Notes under the pieces: generated by a model
What the model was told of the DNA's origin: nothing
The model's input: only the letters and a program-made list of their open reading frames with translations
Databases searched by the model: none
Position numbers and translations under genes: made by a program
In this document: positions 1 to 7,892 of the stretch, one piece after another
Layout: each line of letters begins with the position of its first letter
How positions within the stretch are numbered: the stretch's first letter is position 1
NCBI RefSeq assembly: GCF_013343715.1
Contig: NZ_JABUNR010000001.1
Location: forward strand, 124,001-188,000
Source of the DNA: Mesobacillus harenae
Lineage (GTDB): Bacteria; Bacillota; Bacilli; Bacillales; Cytobacillaceae
Direction: 5' to 3'
Length of the DNA stretch: 64,000 bases

Positions 1-2
1 AA

Positions 3-950
3 AAGGCCCGCATTCTCATTGTAGGTGCAGGTGCCTTGGGTACTGCAAGTGCGGAAATGCTGGCAAGAGCTGGGGTTGGAAGCCTTATGATTGTAGACCG
101 CGACTATGTCGAATGGAGTAATTTGCAAAGGCAGCAATTATATACAGAAAAAGATGCCAGAAATAAATTGCCTAAAGCGATTGCAGCGAAGCAGCGCATC
201 CAGGCAGTAAACAGCGAAATCTCAGTTGATAGTTTAGTAGCTGATGTGAATGGTCTCAATATAGACGAATTAGTTAAAGACAAAACCTTAATCATTGATG
301 CAGTCGACAATTTTGAAACAAGATTAATAGTAAACGATGCTGCAGTAAAGCATCGAATCCCTTTTTTATTCGGTGCATGTGTTGCAAGCTATGGGTTGAC
401 TTTTTCAGTTATCCCAGGCCAGACACCCTGCTTGCACTGCCTGGTCAACCATTTGCCCGCCCAAAATGCAACTTGTGAGACCGTTGGCGTCATTAGCCCA
501 ATAGTTCAGATCGTTGCAGCTTTTCAGGTGACTTCAGCACTCAAGCTGATTAACGGGCATGAAGTCCCTCCCATGCTGCAATCCATTGATATTTGGGAGA
601 ATGATAGAGCTGAAATCAATGCAGGCAGTCTAAGGAATCCACTTTGCCCGACCTGTGGAACGGATGCTACTTTTCCCTATTTATCCTACGAAAATCAGAC
701 AAGGACAGATGTGCTATGCGGCAGGAATACTGTCCAGCTAAGACCTGGCCTGGGGCGAACCCTGCCGCCGCTTGAGCAATTATCGGAACAGTTAAAAGGG
801 AGAGCAAAGGATATGATCCAAAATCCGTATTTATTGTCTTGTTCCTTTGAAGAGTATCGAATTGTATTTTTTAAAGATGGCCGTACCCTAATTCATGGAA
901 CAAATGAGCCGGCAAAAGCTCGAATAATTTATGATCGGATAGTTGGATAA
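3..950 (+). CDS. ThiF/MoeB-type E1-like adenylyltransferase, 5' end outside window
   Basis: The frame is open from the first bases, so the true start lies upstream. The first residues form a Rossmann nucleotide-binding loop (VGAGALGTA), followed by an acidic residue after a beta strand (IVDRDYVEWSNLQRQ), as in the ThiF/MoeB/HesA family that adenylates the C-terminal glycine of ubiquitin-like sulfur carriers (ThiS, MoaD). Paired cysteines CLHC (about 429-440) and CPTC (about 645-656) form the usual structural zinc site, and the AVDNFETR stretch matches the family's substrate loop. The C-terminal 100 residues, after the second cysteine pair, are rhodanese-unlike and short. Whether it serves thiamine or molybdopterin synthesis cannot be decided because the upstream neighbours are not visible. 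A terminator follows directly. Confidence 0.85.
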   Translation, partial: KARILIVGAGALGTASAEMLARAGVGSLMIVDRDYVEWSNLQRQQLYTEKDARNKLPKAIAAKQRIQAVNSEISVDSLVADVNGLNIDELVKDKTLIIDAVDNFETRLIVNDAAVKHRIPFLFGACVASYGLTFSVIPGQTPCLHCLVNHLPAQNATCETVGVISPIVQIVAAFQVTSALKLINGHEVPPMLQSIDIWENDRAEINAGSLRNPLCPTCGTDATFPYLSYENQTRTDVLCGRNTVQLRPGLGRTLPPLEQLSEQLKGRAKDMIQNPYLLSCSFEEYRIVFFKDGRTLIHGTNEPAKARIIYDRIVG

Positions 951-956
951 GGATCA

Positions 957-1003
957 AGAAGGAAGGCAGCAGGAATCAAACTTGCTGCCTTCTTCCTTTT
1001 TAA
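957..1003 (+). terminator. Rho-independent terminator after the ThiF/MoeB gene
   Basis: GAAGGCAGCA pairs with TGCTGCCTTC across a short loop and is followed by a T-rich run (TTCCTTTTT). It closes the transcription unit of the adenylyltransferase. Confidence 0.85.
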
Positions 1004-1100
1004 TAGATTTGTTAAAACTAATCCAATTTTTATCTAAATTTTCTAATAGGGTCACTGTCAATCAGGTTCTTGACTAAAAAATATTCGCTGGGGACTAACT

Positions 1101-1127
1101 TCATATATGCAGTTCAATACATACACT
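1101..1127 (+). promoter_or_regulatory. Possible sigma-E-like promoter before the tiny peptide gene
   Basis: CATACACT at 1120-1127 equals the -10 consensus of the mother-cell sigma factor SigE, and TCATATA at 1101-1107 resembles its -35 element. The gap of about 12 bases is shorter than the usual 14 or so, which makes the call weak. It would fit expression of a small spore-associated peptide from the ORF at 1154. Confidence 0.25.
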
Positions 1128-1153
1128 GATAAAAAATATTGGAGGTAATTTGT

Positions 1154-1291
1154 TTGAACAGGTATTATGTTTATCCGCGGCCAAGGATAAGGCCGTTTAT
1201 TTACCCCCCGCCATTTTGGTTTTATCCGCCTTATTGGGGATTACCGCCAGTCCCGCCGTTTTGGCCGCCCCCATTCCCGATTATTTACTAA
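1154..1291 (+). CDS. 45-residue proline- and aromatic-rich small protein
   Basis: A TTG start lies 7 bases after a strong GGAGGTAA ribosome site at 1141-1148. The 45-residue product is extreme in composition: about one third proline and another third tyrosine, tryptophan and phenylalanine, with repeated Pro-Pro-x-Phe/Tyr-Trp patterns (for example YPPPFWFYPPYW), and no acidic residues. It has no recognisable domain, no signal peptide and no transmembrane segment. Such low-complexity Pro/Tyr peptides occur among spore coat and crust components of Bacillus, and a sigma-E-like -10 sits upstream, so a spore-surface role is a reasonable guess and no more. A terminator-like hairpin follows at 1351. 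Confidence 0.6.
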   Translation: MNRYYVYPRPRIRPFIYPPPFWFYPPYWGLPPVPPFWPPPFPIIY

Positions 1292-1350
1292 GGAAGGGGT
1301 TCGTTTGACGAGAGACCTAACATTTCACAAATGAATTTAAATTATAAACT

Positions 1351-1395
1351 AAAAAAAAAGCCGTTGTTTTCGTATATTAGATCACGGCTCTTTTT
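1351..1395 (+). terminator. Terminator-like hairpin with A- and T-tracts
   Basis: A run of nine A's leads into AGCCGT (1359-1364), which pairs with ACGGCT (1384-1389), followed by CTTTTTC. The 19-base loop is long, but the A-tract and T-tract on the two sides suggest it can work in both directions. It lies between the tiny peptide gene and the eut regulatory genes. Confidence 0.55.
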
Positions 1396-1730
1396 CTATT
1401 CCCACTGACAATTGATTGGGCATTCTCAAGCTGACCCACGTAAAAGTACGAAGGTATTTTTGAGGAGTCGACTGCCCTACGCTCCAGTCAAAATGCGTAC
1501 TCATTTATAAATGCAATGCTAGCGTGGTGTAATTCCGAAGCGGCAGTTATGCCGCACTATATGTCAGTATCATGAAAAAAGCTTTGATGGAAAGAGAGCA
1601 GGTAAAAGAACTAAGACGATTCGAAAAAGTACAACAAGCAAGCCGCTAGTAATTAAATTCCTAATAGGTCAAAATCCCCTCTCAGCAGTCGTTACAAAGC
1701 TTATTTGCTTACCAAATACTGTTCACCGTA
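1396..1730. other. Intergenic stretch without a convincing gene
   Basis: The only ORF of note is a 25-codon one at 1572-1649 on the plus strand, lysine/arginine/glutamate-rich and probably helical, but it has no ribosome site. The codons just before it in other frames also look gene-like for short distances, so this may be the debris of a lost gene. Nothing else was recognised before the promoter at 1731. Confidence 0.4.
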
Positions 1731-1760
1731 TTGACAAGTTTCCTTATTAAACCCTATAAT
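1731..1760 (+). promoter_or_regulatory. Strong sigma-A promoter of the eut two-component genes
   Basis: TTGACA (1731-1736) and TATAAT (1755-1760) are both perfect consensus hexamers with an 18-base spacer. The start codon of the kinase gene lies 48 bases downstream. Near-consensus elements suggest constitutive transcription of the sensor-regulator pair, with control exerted later at the RNA level. Confidence 0.85.
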
Positions 1761-1807
1761 ATTGCTTATATTCTGTCTTTTCTTTGACAAGATGGGAGAT
1801 AAGACAT

Positions 1808-3238
1808 ATGACAAACAGCTCAGTTGAACAGCTTTGTTTTCTACATACCAATCTATCAGAAGAAGACGTTAAAAAGATTAAAGAGTTAGCGGTCAACTTA
1901 CCATTAATAGCTGACTTGAACAAAGCAAATATTTTTATTGATTGCCCTACAAAAGAAGGTAAGCATGCAGTTGTGGTAGCAGAGGCTGTTCCTAAAACTG
2001 CTAATCCCGTATACAAAAAGCCGGTTGTAGGGAAGTTTGCATACAGAGCCTTTGAACCTTCCGTATTCTATACACTGAGTACAGGAAAGCCGATGTATCT
2101 AAATCGCGCGTTAACTCAAGAAGGCAGGCTGGTCGATCAAAGCGTGGTTCCAATCAAGGGTTCCAAAGATCGTACGATTGGAACGCTGATTATGGAAAAA
2201 GATATTAGTGAACAAATTCAGCACCAACAAAAAATGGAAGCGTTATCAGAAGCGACTGAAACGCTGAGTGAAATTCTTATTGGCTTAGCGGAGAACCGGC
2301 CGATTATTCCTGAAATGATTGAGGAATCCTTATTCTTCATCGATCACGAAGGGAAGATTTTATACGGCAATGCATCTGCCACCAATTTAATCCATGAAGT
2401 CAGTGAAGAAACCAATTGGATTGGAAAGCATTTAATTAATTACTTTCCTTGTATTGCGACACTCCTGGCAGACTCGGAAGAACTTCAAGTCCGCGAAAGA
2501 AAGCTCTTGAATAAGGTCTTTCAAGTAAAAAAAATCAGGCTCGATCAGTTGAAAAGTGCAAAAGGGACCTTTGTGATTTTTAAAAATATTACAGAGCTCA
2601 GAGAAAAGGAAAGAGAACTGATTGTTAAATCGGTGGCGATTCGCGAGATTCATCACCGGGTTAAAAACAATTTGCAAACAGTTGCCAGCCTTTTACGGCT
2701 GCAAATGAGAAGAGGACTTCCTGAAGAAAGCAAAGTCCATTTTGTAGAAAGCCTAAATCGAATTACGAGCATTGCCTCTGTTTATGAAATCATCCTGGCT
2801 AATTCCAGTGTGGATGATGTTGATTTATATAGTTTGATTGAGAGAATTGGAAATATGCTAGTCTCTGAAGCTGAGCATGAAAATAAAAGAGTCCGTATTG
2901 TCTATTCGGGGCCACACCAAATGATTCAGTCCAATAAAGCTGTATCAGTGGCATTAGTGGTCAATGAGCTCATTCAAAATTGTGTGAAACATGCTTTTAA
3001 AGGGTTAAGTGATGGTGAAATTAAAGTTATCTTTCAGCAGAAGGATGATAATATGGAAATACAAGTAATCGACAATGGTGCTGGCTTTTCCCCAAGCTCA
3101 AAAAGTTCGTTAGGCTTGGATATTGTCAGAATGATGATTGAGCATGATTTATCTGGGCACTTTGTGATCGAACGAGCCGAGAGAGGGTCTATTGCCACTG
3201 TCCTGTTTCCACTAGAAAGGGAGGTGGTTCAGGCGTGA
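1808..3238 (+). CDS. eutW: Ethanolamine-sensing histidine kinase, EutW type
   Basis: A 476-residue soluble sensor kinase with no membrane segment. The N-terminal part (to about residue 140) and a PAS-like middle part (about 165-265, including SLFFIDHEGKILYGNASA) form the sensory region. A HisKA_2-type phosphoacceptor helix follows (EIHHRVKNNLQTVASLL, His282/His283), then an HATPase domain with N box VNELIQNCVKHAF, G1 box DNGAGF and G2 box LGLDIV. Known EutW kinases of Enterococcus and Listeria have this HisKA_2 class and respond to ethanolamine. The ATG at 1808 is chosen over an upstream TTG at 1784 because GGGAG at 1794-1798 is correctly spaced for it. The stop overlaps the start of the response regulator gene, so the two proteins are translationally coupled. 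Confidence 0.85.
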   Translation: MTNSSVEQLCFLHTNLSEEDVKKIKELAVNLPLIADLNKANIFIDCPTKEGKHAVVVAEAVPKTANPVYKKPVVGKFAYRAFEPSVFYTLSTGKPMYLNRALTQEGRLVDQSVVPIKGSKDRTIGTLIMEKDISEQIQHQQKMEALSEATETLSEILIGLAENRPIIPEMIEESLFFIDHEGKILYGNASATNLIHEVSEETNWIGKHLINYFPCIATLLADSEELQVRERKLLNKVFQVKKIRLDQLKSAKGTFVIFKNITELREKERELIVKSVAIREIHHRVKNNLQTVASLLRLQMRRGLPEESKVHFVESLNRITSIASVYEIILANSSVDDVDLYSLIERIGNMLVSEAEHENKRVRIVYSGPHQMIQSNKAVSVALVVNELIQNCVKHAFKGLSDGEIKVIFQQKDDNMEIQVIDNGAGFSPSSKSSLGLDIVRMMIEHDLSGHFVIERAERGSIATVLFPLEREVVQA

Positions 3239-3807
3239 AAAAGCGAGTAATGGTTGTTGAGGATGAATCACTAGTGCGCTTAGACGTAACACTGATGCTC
3301 GAAGATGCCGGATATGAAGTCGTTGCACAGGCAGGTGATGGTGAAAAAGCAGTTGAACAAGCTTTTTTGCTAAAGCCTGATTTAATCATAATGGATATAA
3401 AAATGCCGAAGTTAAATGGCTTAAAGGCTAGTGAAATTATCTCGAAGCGAATGAACACTCCGATTCTTATTTTAACAGCATATAGCCAGCGGGAGTATAT
3501 TGATAAAGCTAAACAAGCCAATATTATGGGCTACCTGGTAAAGCCCATTACCGAGGCAAATTTAATTCCAGCTGTAGAAATCGCCCTAAGGCAGGCCGAA
3601 AACGCTAACGCCTACCGGGAACAAGTTGAGGACATGAACAAGCAGCTGATGGAAAGAAAAATGATCGAAAAGGCAAAGGGGATCATTATGCAGAAATACA
3701 ATCTCCTTGAAGATGATGCCTATCGAAAAATGAGAAAGATTAGCATGAACAAACAGGTTACTCTGGAAAATGTAGCAAAGCAAATTATTTTAAAGTATAA
3801 TGCTTAA
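3235..3807 (+). CDS. eutV: ANTAR-domain response regulator, EutV type
   Basis: A 190-residue protein with a receiver domain (acidic pocket Glu9-Asp10-Glu11, phosphoacceptor Asp54 in IIMDIKMP, Lys103 in LVKP), a coiled linker (about 115-140) and a C-terminal ANTAR domain (about 134-188, MIEKAKGIIMQKYNLLEDDAY). ANTAR domains bind paired RNA hairpins and prevent transcription termination; in Enterococcus faecalis EutV does this in eut leader RNAs once phosphorylated by EutW. The GTG start overlaps the kinase stop codon. The intrinsic terminators before eutH and before eutA in this window are the natural candidate targets, although the standard hexaloop pair was not found there. Confidence 0.9.
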   Translation: MKKRVMVVEDESLVRLDVTLMLEDAGYEVVAQAGDGEKAVEQAFLLKPDLIIMDIKMPKLNGLKASEIISKRMNTPILILTAYSQREYIDKAKQANIMGYLVKPITEANLIPAVEIALRQAENANAYREQVEDMNKQLMERKMIEKAKGIIMQKYNLLEDDAYRKMRKISMNKQVTLENVAKQIILKYNA

Positions 3808-3833
3808 CTCTTCCACAAGTGAATAAACCAAGC

Positions 3834-3887
3834 AAAGGTGCTTAGCGGTGGTTAATTTTAAAACCGTTAGGCACCTTTTTGTCTTTT
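3834..3887 (+). terminator. Terminator between eutV and eutH, possible antitermination target
   Basis: AAAGGTGC (3834-3841) pairs with GCACCTTT (3871-3878), with an inner stem TAGCGGT/ACCGTTA, followed by a T-rich run. It ends the eutWV message and stands at the head of the eutH leader, so it may be either a plain terminator or a regulated attenuator. No A-N-N-G-N-N hexaloop typical of ANTAR targets was seen in it. Confidence 0.8.
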
Positions 3888-4117
3888 TACGATCATAGGA
3901 ATACACCTTCGCTGGCAGCGACAAACCAGGCCATTGGAAAAATCAGGTGGAAAACGTCATTGGTCAGTCCGCCAACATGGAATTTTTATTCTTTATATCC
4001 AATGGGACGCAAGGTGCGGTATTATGATTGCAAAAAGGAAAGAAAGGCTGCTCACTGGAAGGATGCTATCATTTTCCATTTAACATAGTTTCATCACAAA
4101 CTAGGAGGGGTTTTACA
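3888..4117 (+). other. eutH leader region, about 230 bases
   Basis: This non-coding stretch lies between a terminator and the eutH start. It contains a perfect TCGCTGGCAGCGA palindrome (about 3909-3921) and the words GGTGGAAAAC and TCAGTCCGCCAAC, which faintly resemble the core of a cobalamin riboswitch, but no B12 box was found. An open frame (3879-4088) exists without a ribosome site and is not considered a gene. Length and position suit a regulatory leader; its nature remains open. Confidence 0.35.
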
Positions 4118-5386
4118 ATGGAGATGGTTGGTAATATTGTTATTTACATCATCATGTTTTGCGCAGTGGCAGGGGCAATCGCCGCGATTCGCAACAGTGA
4201 TGAAGGCTTGGGGAAGCAGTTTATGGAAGGGATACATTCAGTTGGTTATATTTTTGTGCCTGCTGCCGGTATCATGGCGTCAATCCCTTATCTGTCATGG
4301 TTTATTGATAAAGTATGTGGTCCGTTTTTCGCGGCAATTGGTGCCGACCCGGCAATAGCTGCTACGGCAATTTTAGCAACTGACATGGGCGGGTATCAAT
4401 TAGCCGAAGTGTTGAAGCAAACTCAAGAAGGCTGGATTATGGCCATGATTGTTGGCTTTATGGCCGGTGCTACCATCGTTTTCTCGATTCCGATGGGACT
4501 GACAATGCTTGATAAACGTGATCATAAATATATGGCACTTGGTGTAATGGCGGGGGTATTAACCATTCCAATTGGTGCGCTTATTTCCAGCACGATTGTT
4601 GCAATTTCAAGTTCGGCGTTTCGTGATTTCATTGCGACAACAGGTGATGCAGAATACCTTTTTGCCTTAGGGTATGGGCAAATTTTAATAAATCTTAGCC
4701 CGCTGCTGATTTTTGTTCTTGTTATTGCAGTAGGTTTATATTTCCTTCCAGATTTAATGGTCACAGCCTTTATGTGGTTTGGACGAATTCTGGATGCAGG
4801 TATTAAGCTTGTACTTGTATTCTCTATCGTTGAAATTTTCACTGGGGTTTTTACAACAGTATTTGGAGTCTGGGGCTTTCATCCGATTATGGCCGATGAA
4901 GCTGATCAATTCCGTGCACTAGAGACAGCCGGTTATATCGGGATTATGCTTGCAGGTGCCTTTCCGATGGTTTACTTATTACAAAAATATGCTGGCGGGC
5001 CACTCGAAGCTATGGGCCGCAAACTAGGGTTGAGCAAAGAAGGAAGTGCTGGCTTAGTTGCTACGATTGCTAATATCCTTGCGATGTTTAAGCTTGTCCG
5101 TTCAATGCCGCCAAAGGATAAAGTTATTAATATTTCATTCGCAGTCTGTGCTGCATTCTTGCTTGGGGATCATTTATCCTTTACAGCTAATTTTCAGCCG
5201 ACATTAATCCTGCCGATTATCATCGGAAAACTGTCAGCTGGTATAATTGGAATTGGTCTTGCCTACTGGTTAGCCGTTCCGAAAGCACTTGAATTAGAAA
5301 AGAAGGACCGTGCTGCTGGCATTATCGGTGAAGATGAGTATTTAGACAAAGAGCGCAGCTTGAATGAAGATAAAAAAGCCGTATAA
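4118..5386 (+). CDS. eutH: Ethanolamine transporter EutH
   Basis: A 422-residue polytopic membrane protein with roughly ten to eleven hydrophobic segments across the chain. The conserved EutH words are present: FVPAAGIMASIPYLSWFID and ATDMGGYQLAE in the first third, and FGVWGFHPIMADEADQFRALE in the middle. EutH imports ethanolamine, mainly when it is scarce or protonated. The ATG at 4118 follows a strong GGAGGGG site; an in-frame TTG 90 bases upstream lacks one. It opens the structural eut operon, 30 bases before eutS, and its mRNA begins beyond the leader terminator. Confidence 0.9.
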   Translation: MEMVGNIVIYIIMFCAVAGAIAAIRNSDEGLGKQFMEGIHSVGYIFVPAAGIMASIPYLSWFIDKVCGPFFAAIGADPAIAATAILATDMGGYQLAEVLKQTQEGWIMAMIVGFMAGATIVFSIPMGLTMLDKRDHKYMALGVMAGVLTIPIGALISSTIVAISSSAFRDFIATTGDAEYLFALGYGQILINLSPLLIFVLVIAVGLYFLPDLMVTAFMWFGRILDAGIKLVLVFSIVEIFTGVFTTVFGVWGFHPIMADEADQFRALETAGYIGIMLAGAFPMVYLLQKYAGGPLEAMGRKLGLSKEGSAGLVATIANILAMFKLVRSMPPKDKVINISFAVCAAFLLGDHLSFTANFQPTLILPIIIGKLSAGIIGIGLAYWLAVPKALELEKKDRAAGIIGEDEYLDKERSLNEDKKAV

Positions 5387-5416
5387 TTAAGAAAGTCATC
5401 TAGGAGGTCCGTAGAA

Positions 5417-5758
5417 ATGTCTGAAGAAAAACAACGATTTATCCAGGAATTCGTGCCAGGGAAGCAAGTTACCTTAAGCCATTTAATCGCCAATCCTGAT
5501 CCTGATATGTTTGAAAAATTAGGAATTGTACAAGCAGGAGCGATGGGGATCCTAACTTTGACCCCAAGTGAAACCGTTATTATCGCAGGGGATATAGCGA
5601 CGAAAGCGGCCGATGTTCAAATCGGGTTCTTAGACCGTTTCACGGGAAGCCTTGTTATTATTGGCAGTGTTTCATCGGTTCAAATGGCAATGCAAGAGAT
5701 TAACCGTTTCCTGGCTGAGGTTTTAAGGTACACGCCTTCGGAAATTACTAAATCTTAA
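5417..5758 (+). CDS. eutS: Microcompartment shell protein EutS
   Basis: A 113-residue single BMC-domain protein of the EutS/PduU type, in which the domain is circularly permuted and preceded by an extended N-terminal strand ([21 protein letters not shown]). The body reads [19 protein letters not shown] and later [16 protein letters not shown]. EutS hexamers tile a facet of the ethanolamine microcompartment and may introduce curvature into the shell. An AGGAGG site precedes the ATG. It lies between eutH and eutP, tightly spaced within the operon. Confidence 0.92.
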   Translation: MSEEKQRFIQEFVPGKQVTLSHLIANPDPDMFEKLGIVQAGAMGILTLTPSETVIIAGDIATKAADVQIGFLDRFTGSLVIIGSVSSVQMAMQEINRFLAEVLRYTPSEITKS

Positions 5759-5771
5759 CGGAGGTTTTAAA

Positions 5772-6272
5772 ATGTCCCGAAAAAATAGAGCGATGCTAGT
5801 CGGCTCCATTGGTGCCGGGAAATCCACCTTAACAAATGCGCTTCTCGGCCGAAAGGTAGACGCAGTGAAAACGCAGGCACTTGTCTACCGTGACTGGATC
5901 GTCGACACACCAGGAGAGTATACGGAGAATCCATTTTTCTATAAAAATATAATGGCAACGGCACTAGAAGTGACCCATGTGTTATTCATGCAGGATGCAA
6001 CAAAGCGAAAAATGATCTTTCCTCCTGGATTCAGTACTGGTTTTAATAAGCTTCCAATCGGGGTCGTTACAAAGTCTGATTCTGAAAAGGCAGATGTCGA
6101 GGCTGCCATTGCCCAGTTAAGAAAAGTTATCCCAAACGGGCCTATTGTGGTAACCTCTTCCTTTACGGGTAAGGGGCTCCAGGAAATACGCGATCTAGTA
6201 AACTGTAATTCCATGGAAGAAATAGAAGAGTATGTAAGTGCGATAACTGAAGAGTCAGTCATCTTCATTTGA
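5772..6272 (+). CDS. eutP: EutP, P-loop protein of ethanolamine utilisation
   Basis: A 166-residue small GTPase-like protein: P-loop GSIGAGKST at residues 11-19, a switch-like DTPGEY, and a guanine-recognition-like VVTKSD (about residues 97-102). EutP/PduV family members sit beside shell genes. Salmonella EutP has been reported to have acetate kinase activity, and PduV has been linked to microcompartment movement, so its exact function here is unsettled. The gene starts 13 bases after the eutS stop, with a GGAGG site. It is the last gene before the internal terminator hairpin at 6333. Confidence 0.88.
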   Translation: MSRKNRAMLVGSIGAGKSTLTNALLGRKVDAVKTQALVYRDWIVDTPGEYTENPFFYKNIMATALEVTHVLFMQDATKRKMIFPPGFSTGFNKLPIGVVTKSDSEKADVEAAIAQLRKVIPNGPIVVTSSFTGKGLQEIRDLVNCNSMEEIEEYVSAITEESVIFI

Positions 6273-6332
6273 TATCCTTTACAAATCTAAAAAAATAGAC
6301 TATATTACTTTTATACAAAAGAATATTCAGGC

Positions 6333-6391
6333 AAAGGCGCCTTATACGATCTGTCATCCAACTGACGGCTCGTATGGGGTGCCTTTTTTTA
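6333..6391 (+). terminator. Long terminator hairpin inside the eut operon, candidate attenuator
   Basis: A nearly continuous stem: AAAGGCGCC pairs with GGTGCCTTT (nine pairs with one G-U), TTATACGA with TCGTATGG, and CTGTCA with TGACGG, capped by the six-base loop TCCAAC and followed by seven or more T's. It splits eutHSP from eutABCLEM. In an operon governed by an ANTAR protein, a terminator between co-functional genes is most simply a regulated attenuator. Confidence 0.85.
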
Positions 6392-6419
6392 TTATTCCCT
6401 TTAGGATTCTGTTAATGGG

Positions 6420-7874
6420 GTGATCTTAATCAAACATTACGAACCTCAAAAAGAGGAAATCATTAGTGCTGGGATTGATATCGGCACAAGTACGACAAAG
6501 ATTGTCATCAGTAAATTCTCGCTTATGAATATGGCAGGCGGGGCGCATATGCCCCGAATTGAAATTATTGATAAAGAAGTCTTATACAGGAGCCCTATTT
6601 ATCGAACCCCATTATTGTCGGCAACCCAAGTCAATATAAAGGCAGTAGAAGCCCTCGTTTTAAAAGAATATGAACAAGCTGGAATTAAGCCAGCTGATAT
6701 AAAAACAGGGGCCGTTATCATTACCGGGGAAACCGCAACAAAACAGAATGCCCAAGAAATGGTCTATCATTTATCCGATCATGCCGGGGAATTTCTCGTT
6801 GCAACTGCCGGGCCAGATCTGGAAGCCATTATTGCTGCAAAAGGATCTGGGGCCTATGAATATTCTAAAAAGACGGGGAAGACTATCGCTAACATCGATA
6901 TTGGCGGCGGGACTGCTAATGTGGCTGTTTATAAATCTGGTAAATTGTGCGGGACATGTACATTACATATTGGCGGGAGATTAGTTGAGTTTGCTGGAGC
7001 CCGCATCCAAAGTATTTCCCCTCCAATTAAAAAACTGTTTACCCAGTGGGGGGCATCCATTCGAGAAGGTGGCAGCCGTAGTTTGGCAGATTTGACCAGC
7101 CTTACCGATTATATGGCTGCGGTCATTTCCCGAATGCTAAACCGAAACTTGCTGGAGTCGGATCAGCCGCTGCTTCTAGGCCATAAACCAAATTGGCAGG
7201 AAGAGATTGACGCAATCATGTTTTCAGGCGGAATAAGTGAATGCATCTATAAATATGAGGCCTCTACACAAGGGATAGCTGAATATGACGATATCGGTGA
7301 ACTTTTGGCCGCATCTCTCCGGGAAAGCAAGGAGCTCAACTCATGGCAATGGGTGAAGCCGGAAGAAACAGTTCGGGCAACGGTACTTGGAGCAGGGACA
7401 CAAACAACCGAAATTAGCGGAGCAACCATTCATGTTGAAAGCAGTGATTTGCCGCTTCGGAACTTACCTGTTTACCAAGTTCCATTTTATAAGGATTTAC
7501 AAAGTGGCTTAGACGGGCTTCCGGCGGCCGTCAGCCGGGCAGTTGAAATCTTTGATCCACAGCAGGAAGGCCAAAACTTTGCTCTTTATATAACAGGACT
7601 TCCTTATATGGGGTTTCGTGCTATTCAAGAACTGGCCGCAAAAATTACTGAAACCGCAAAGTTAAAACCGAACCGCCAGCAGCCGCTTGTTCTCGTCTTA
7701 GACAGCGACCATGCCAAGGTTCTAGGGCAAACACTAAAAGTTCAAAGTCCCGGCCAAAGTATTATCTGTATTGATCAAATCAATGTGGAGCATGGTGACT
7801 ATATCGATATTGGCCATTTACTCCAAACAAGTGTAGTGCCAGTCGTTATTAAAACGTTGACATTCAATCATTAA
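6420..7874 (+). CDS. eutA: Ethanolamine ammonia-lyase reactivase EutA
   Basis: A 484-residue ASKHA-fold ATPase: phosphate-1 loop AGIDIGTSTTK at about residue 18, a second glycine-rich phosphate motif NIDIGGGTANVAVY at about 159, and MFSGGISECIY at about 270. EutA removes damaged cobalamin from ethanolamine ammonia-lyase at the cost of ATP so that fresh adenosylcobalamin can bind. The GTG at 6420 is the only in-frame start close to the family's usual N-terminus; its ribosome site is weak. The gene begins right after the internal terminator, and eutB follows 18 bases later. This fits the pairing of reactivase and lyase. Confidence 0.92.
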   Translation: MILIKHYEPQKEEIISAGIDIGTSTTKIVISKFSLMNMAGGAHMPRIEIIDKEVLYRSPIYRTPLLSATQVNIKAVEALVLKEYEQAGIKPADIKTGAVIITGETATKQNAQEMVYHLSDHAGEFLVATAGPDLEAIIAAKGSGAYEYSKKTGKTIANIDIGGGTANVAVYKSGKLCGTCTLHIGGRLVEFAGARIQSISPPIKKLFTQWGASIREGGSRSLADLTSLTDYMAAVISRMLNRNLLESDQPLLLGHKPNWQEEIDAIMFSGGISECIYKYEASTQGIAEYDDIGELLAASLRESKELNSWQWVKPEETVRATVLGAGTQTTEISGATIHVESSDLPLRNLPVYQVPFYKDLQSGLDGLPAAVSRAVEIFDPQQEGQNFALYITGLPYMGFRAIQELAAKITETAKLKPNRQQPLVLVLDSDHAKVLGQTLKVQSPGQSIICIDQINVEHGDYIDIGHLLQTSVVPVVIKTLTFNH

Positions 7875-7892
7875 GGGAAGGAGGATTTTTTG

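Noticed and set aside
3879..4088. 69-codon frame in the eutH leader
   Set aside because: Starts inside the terminator, no ribosome site, and no recognisable protein.
3884..4117. Adenosylcobalamin riboswitch before eutH
   Set aside because: Some core-like words are present, but the conserved B12 box is missing and pairing could not be completed by eye, so it is not annotated as a riboswitch.
3834..6391. ANTAR dual-hairpin antitermination sites
   Set aside because: The terminators are clear, but no pair of stem-loops with A at loop position 1 and G at 4 was found.
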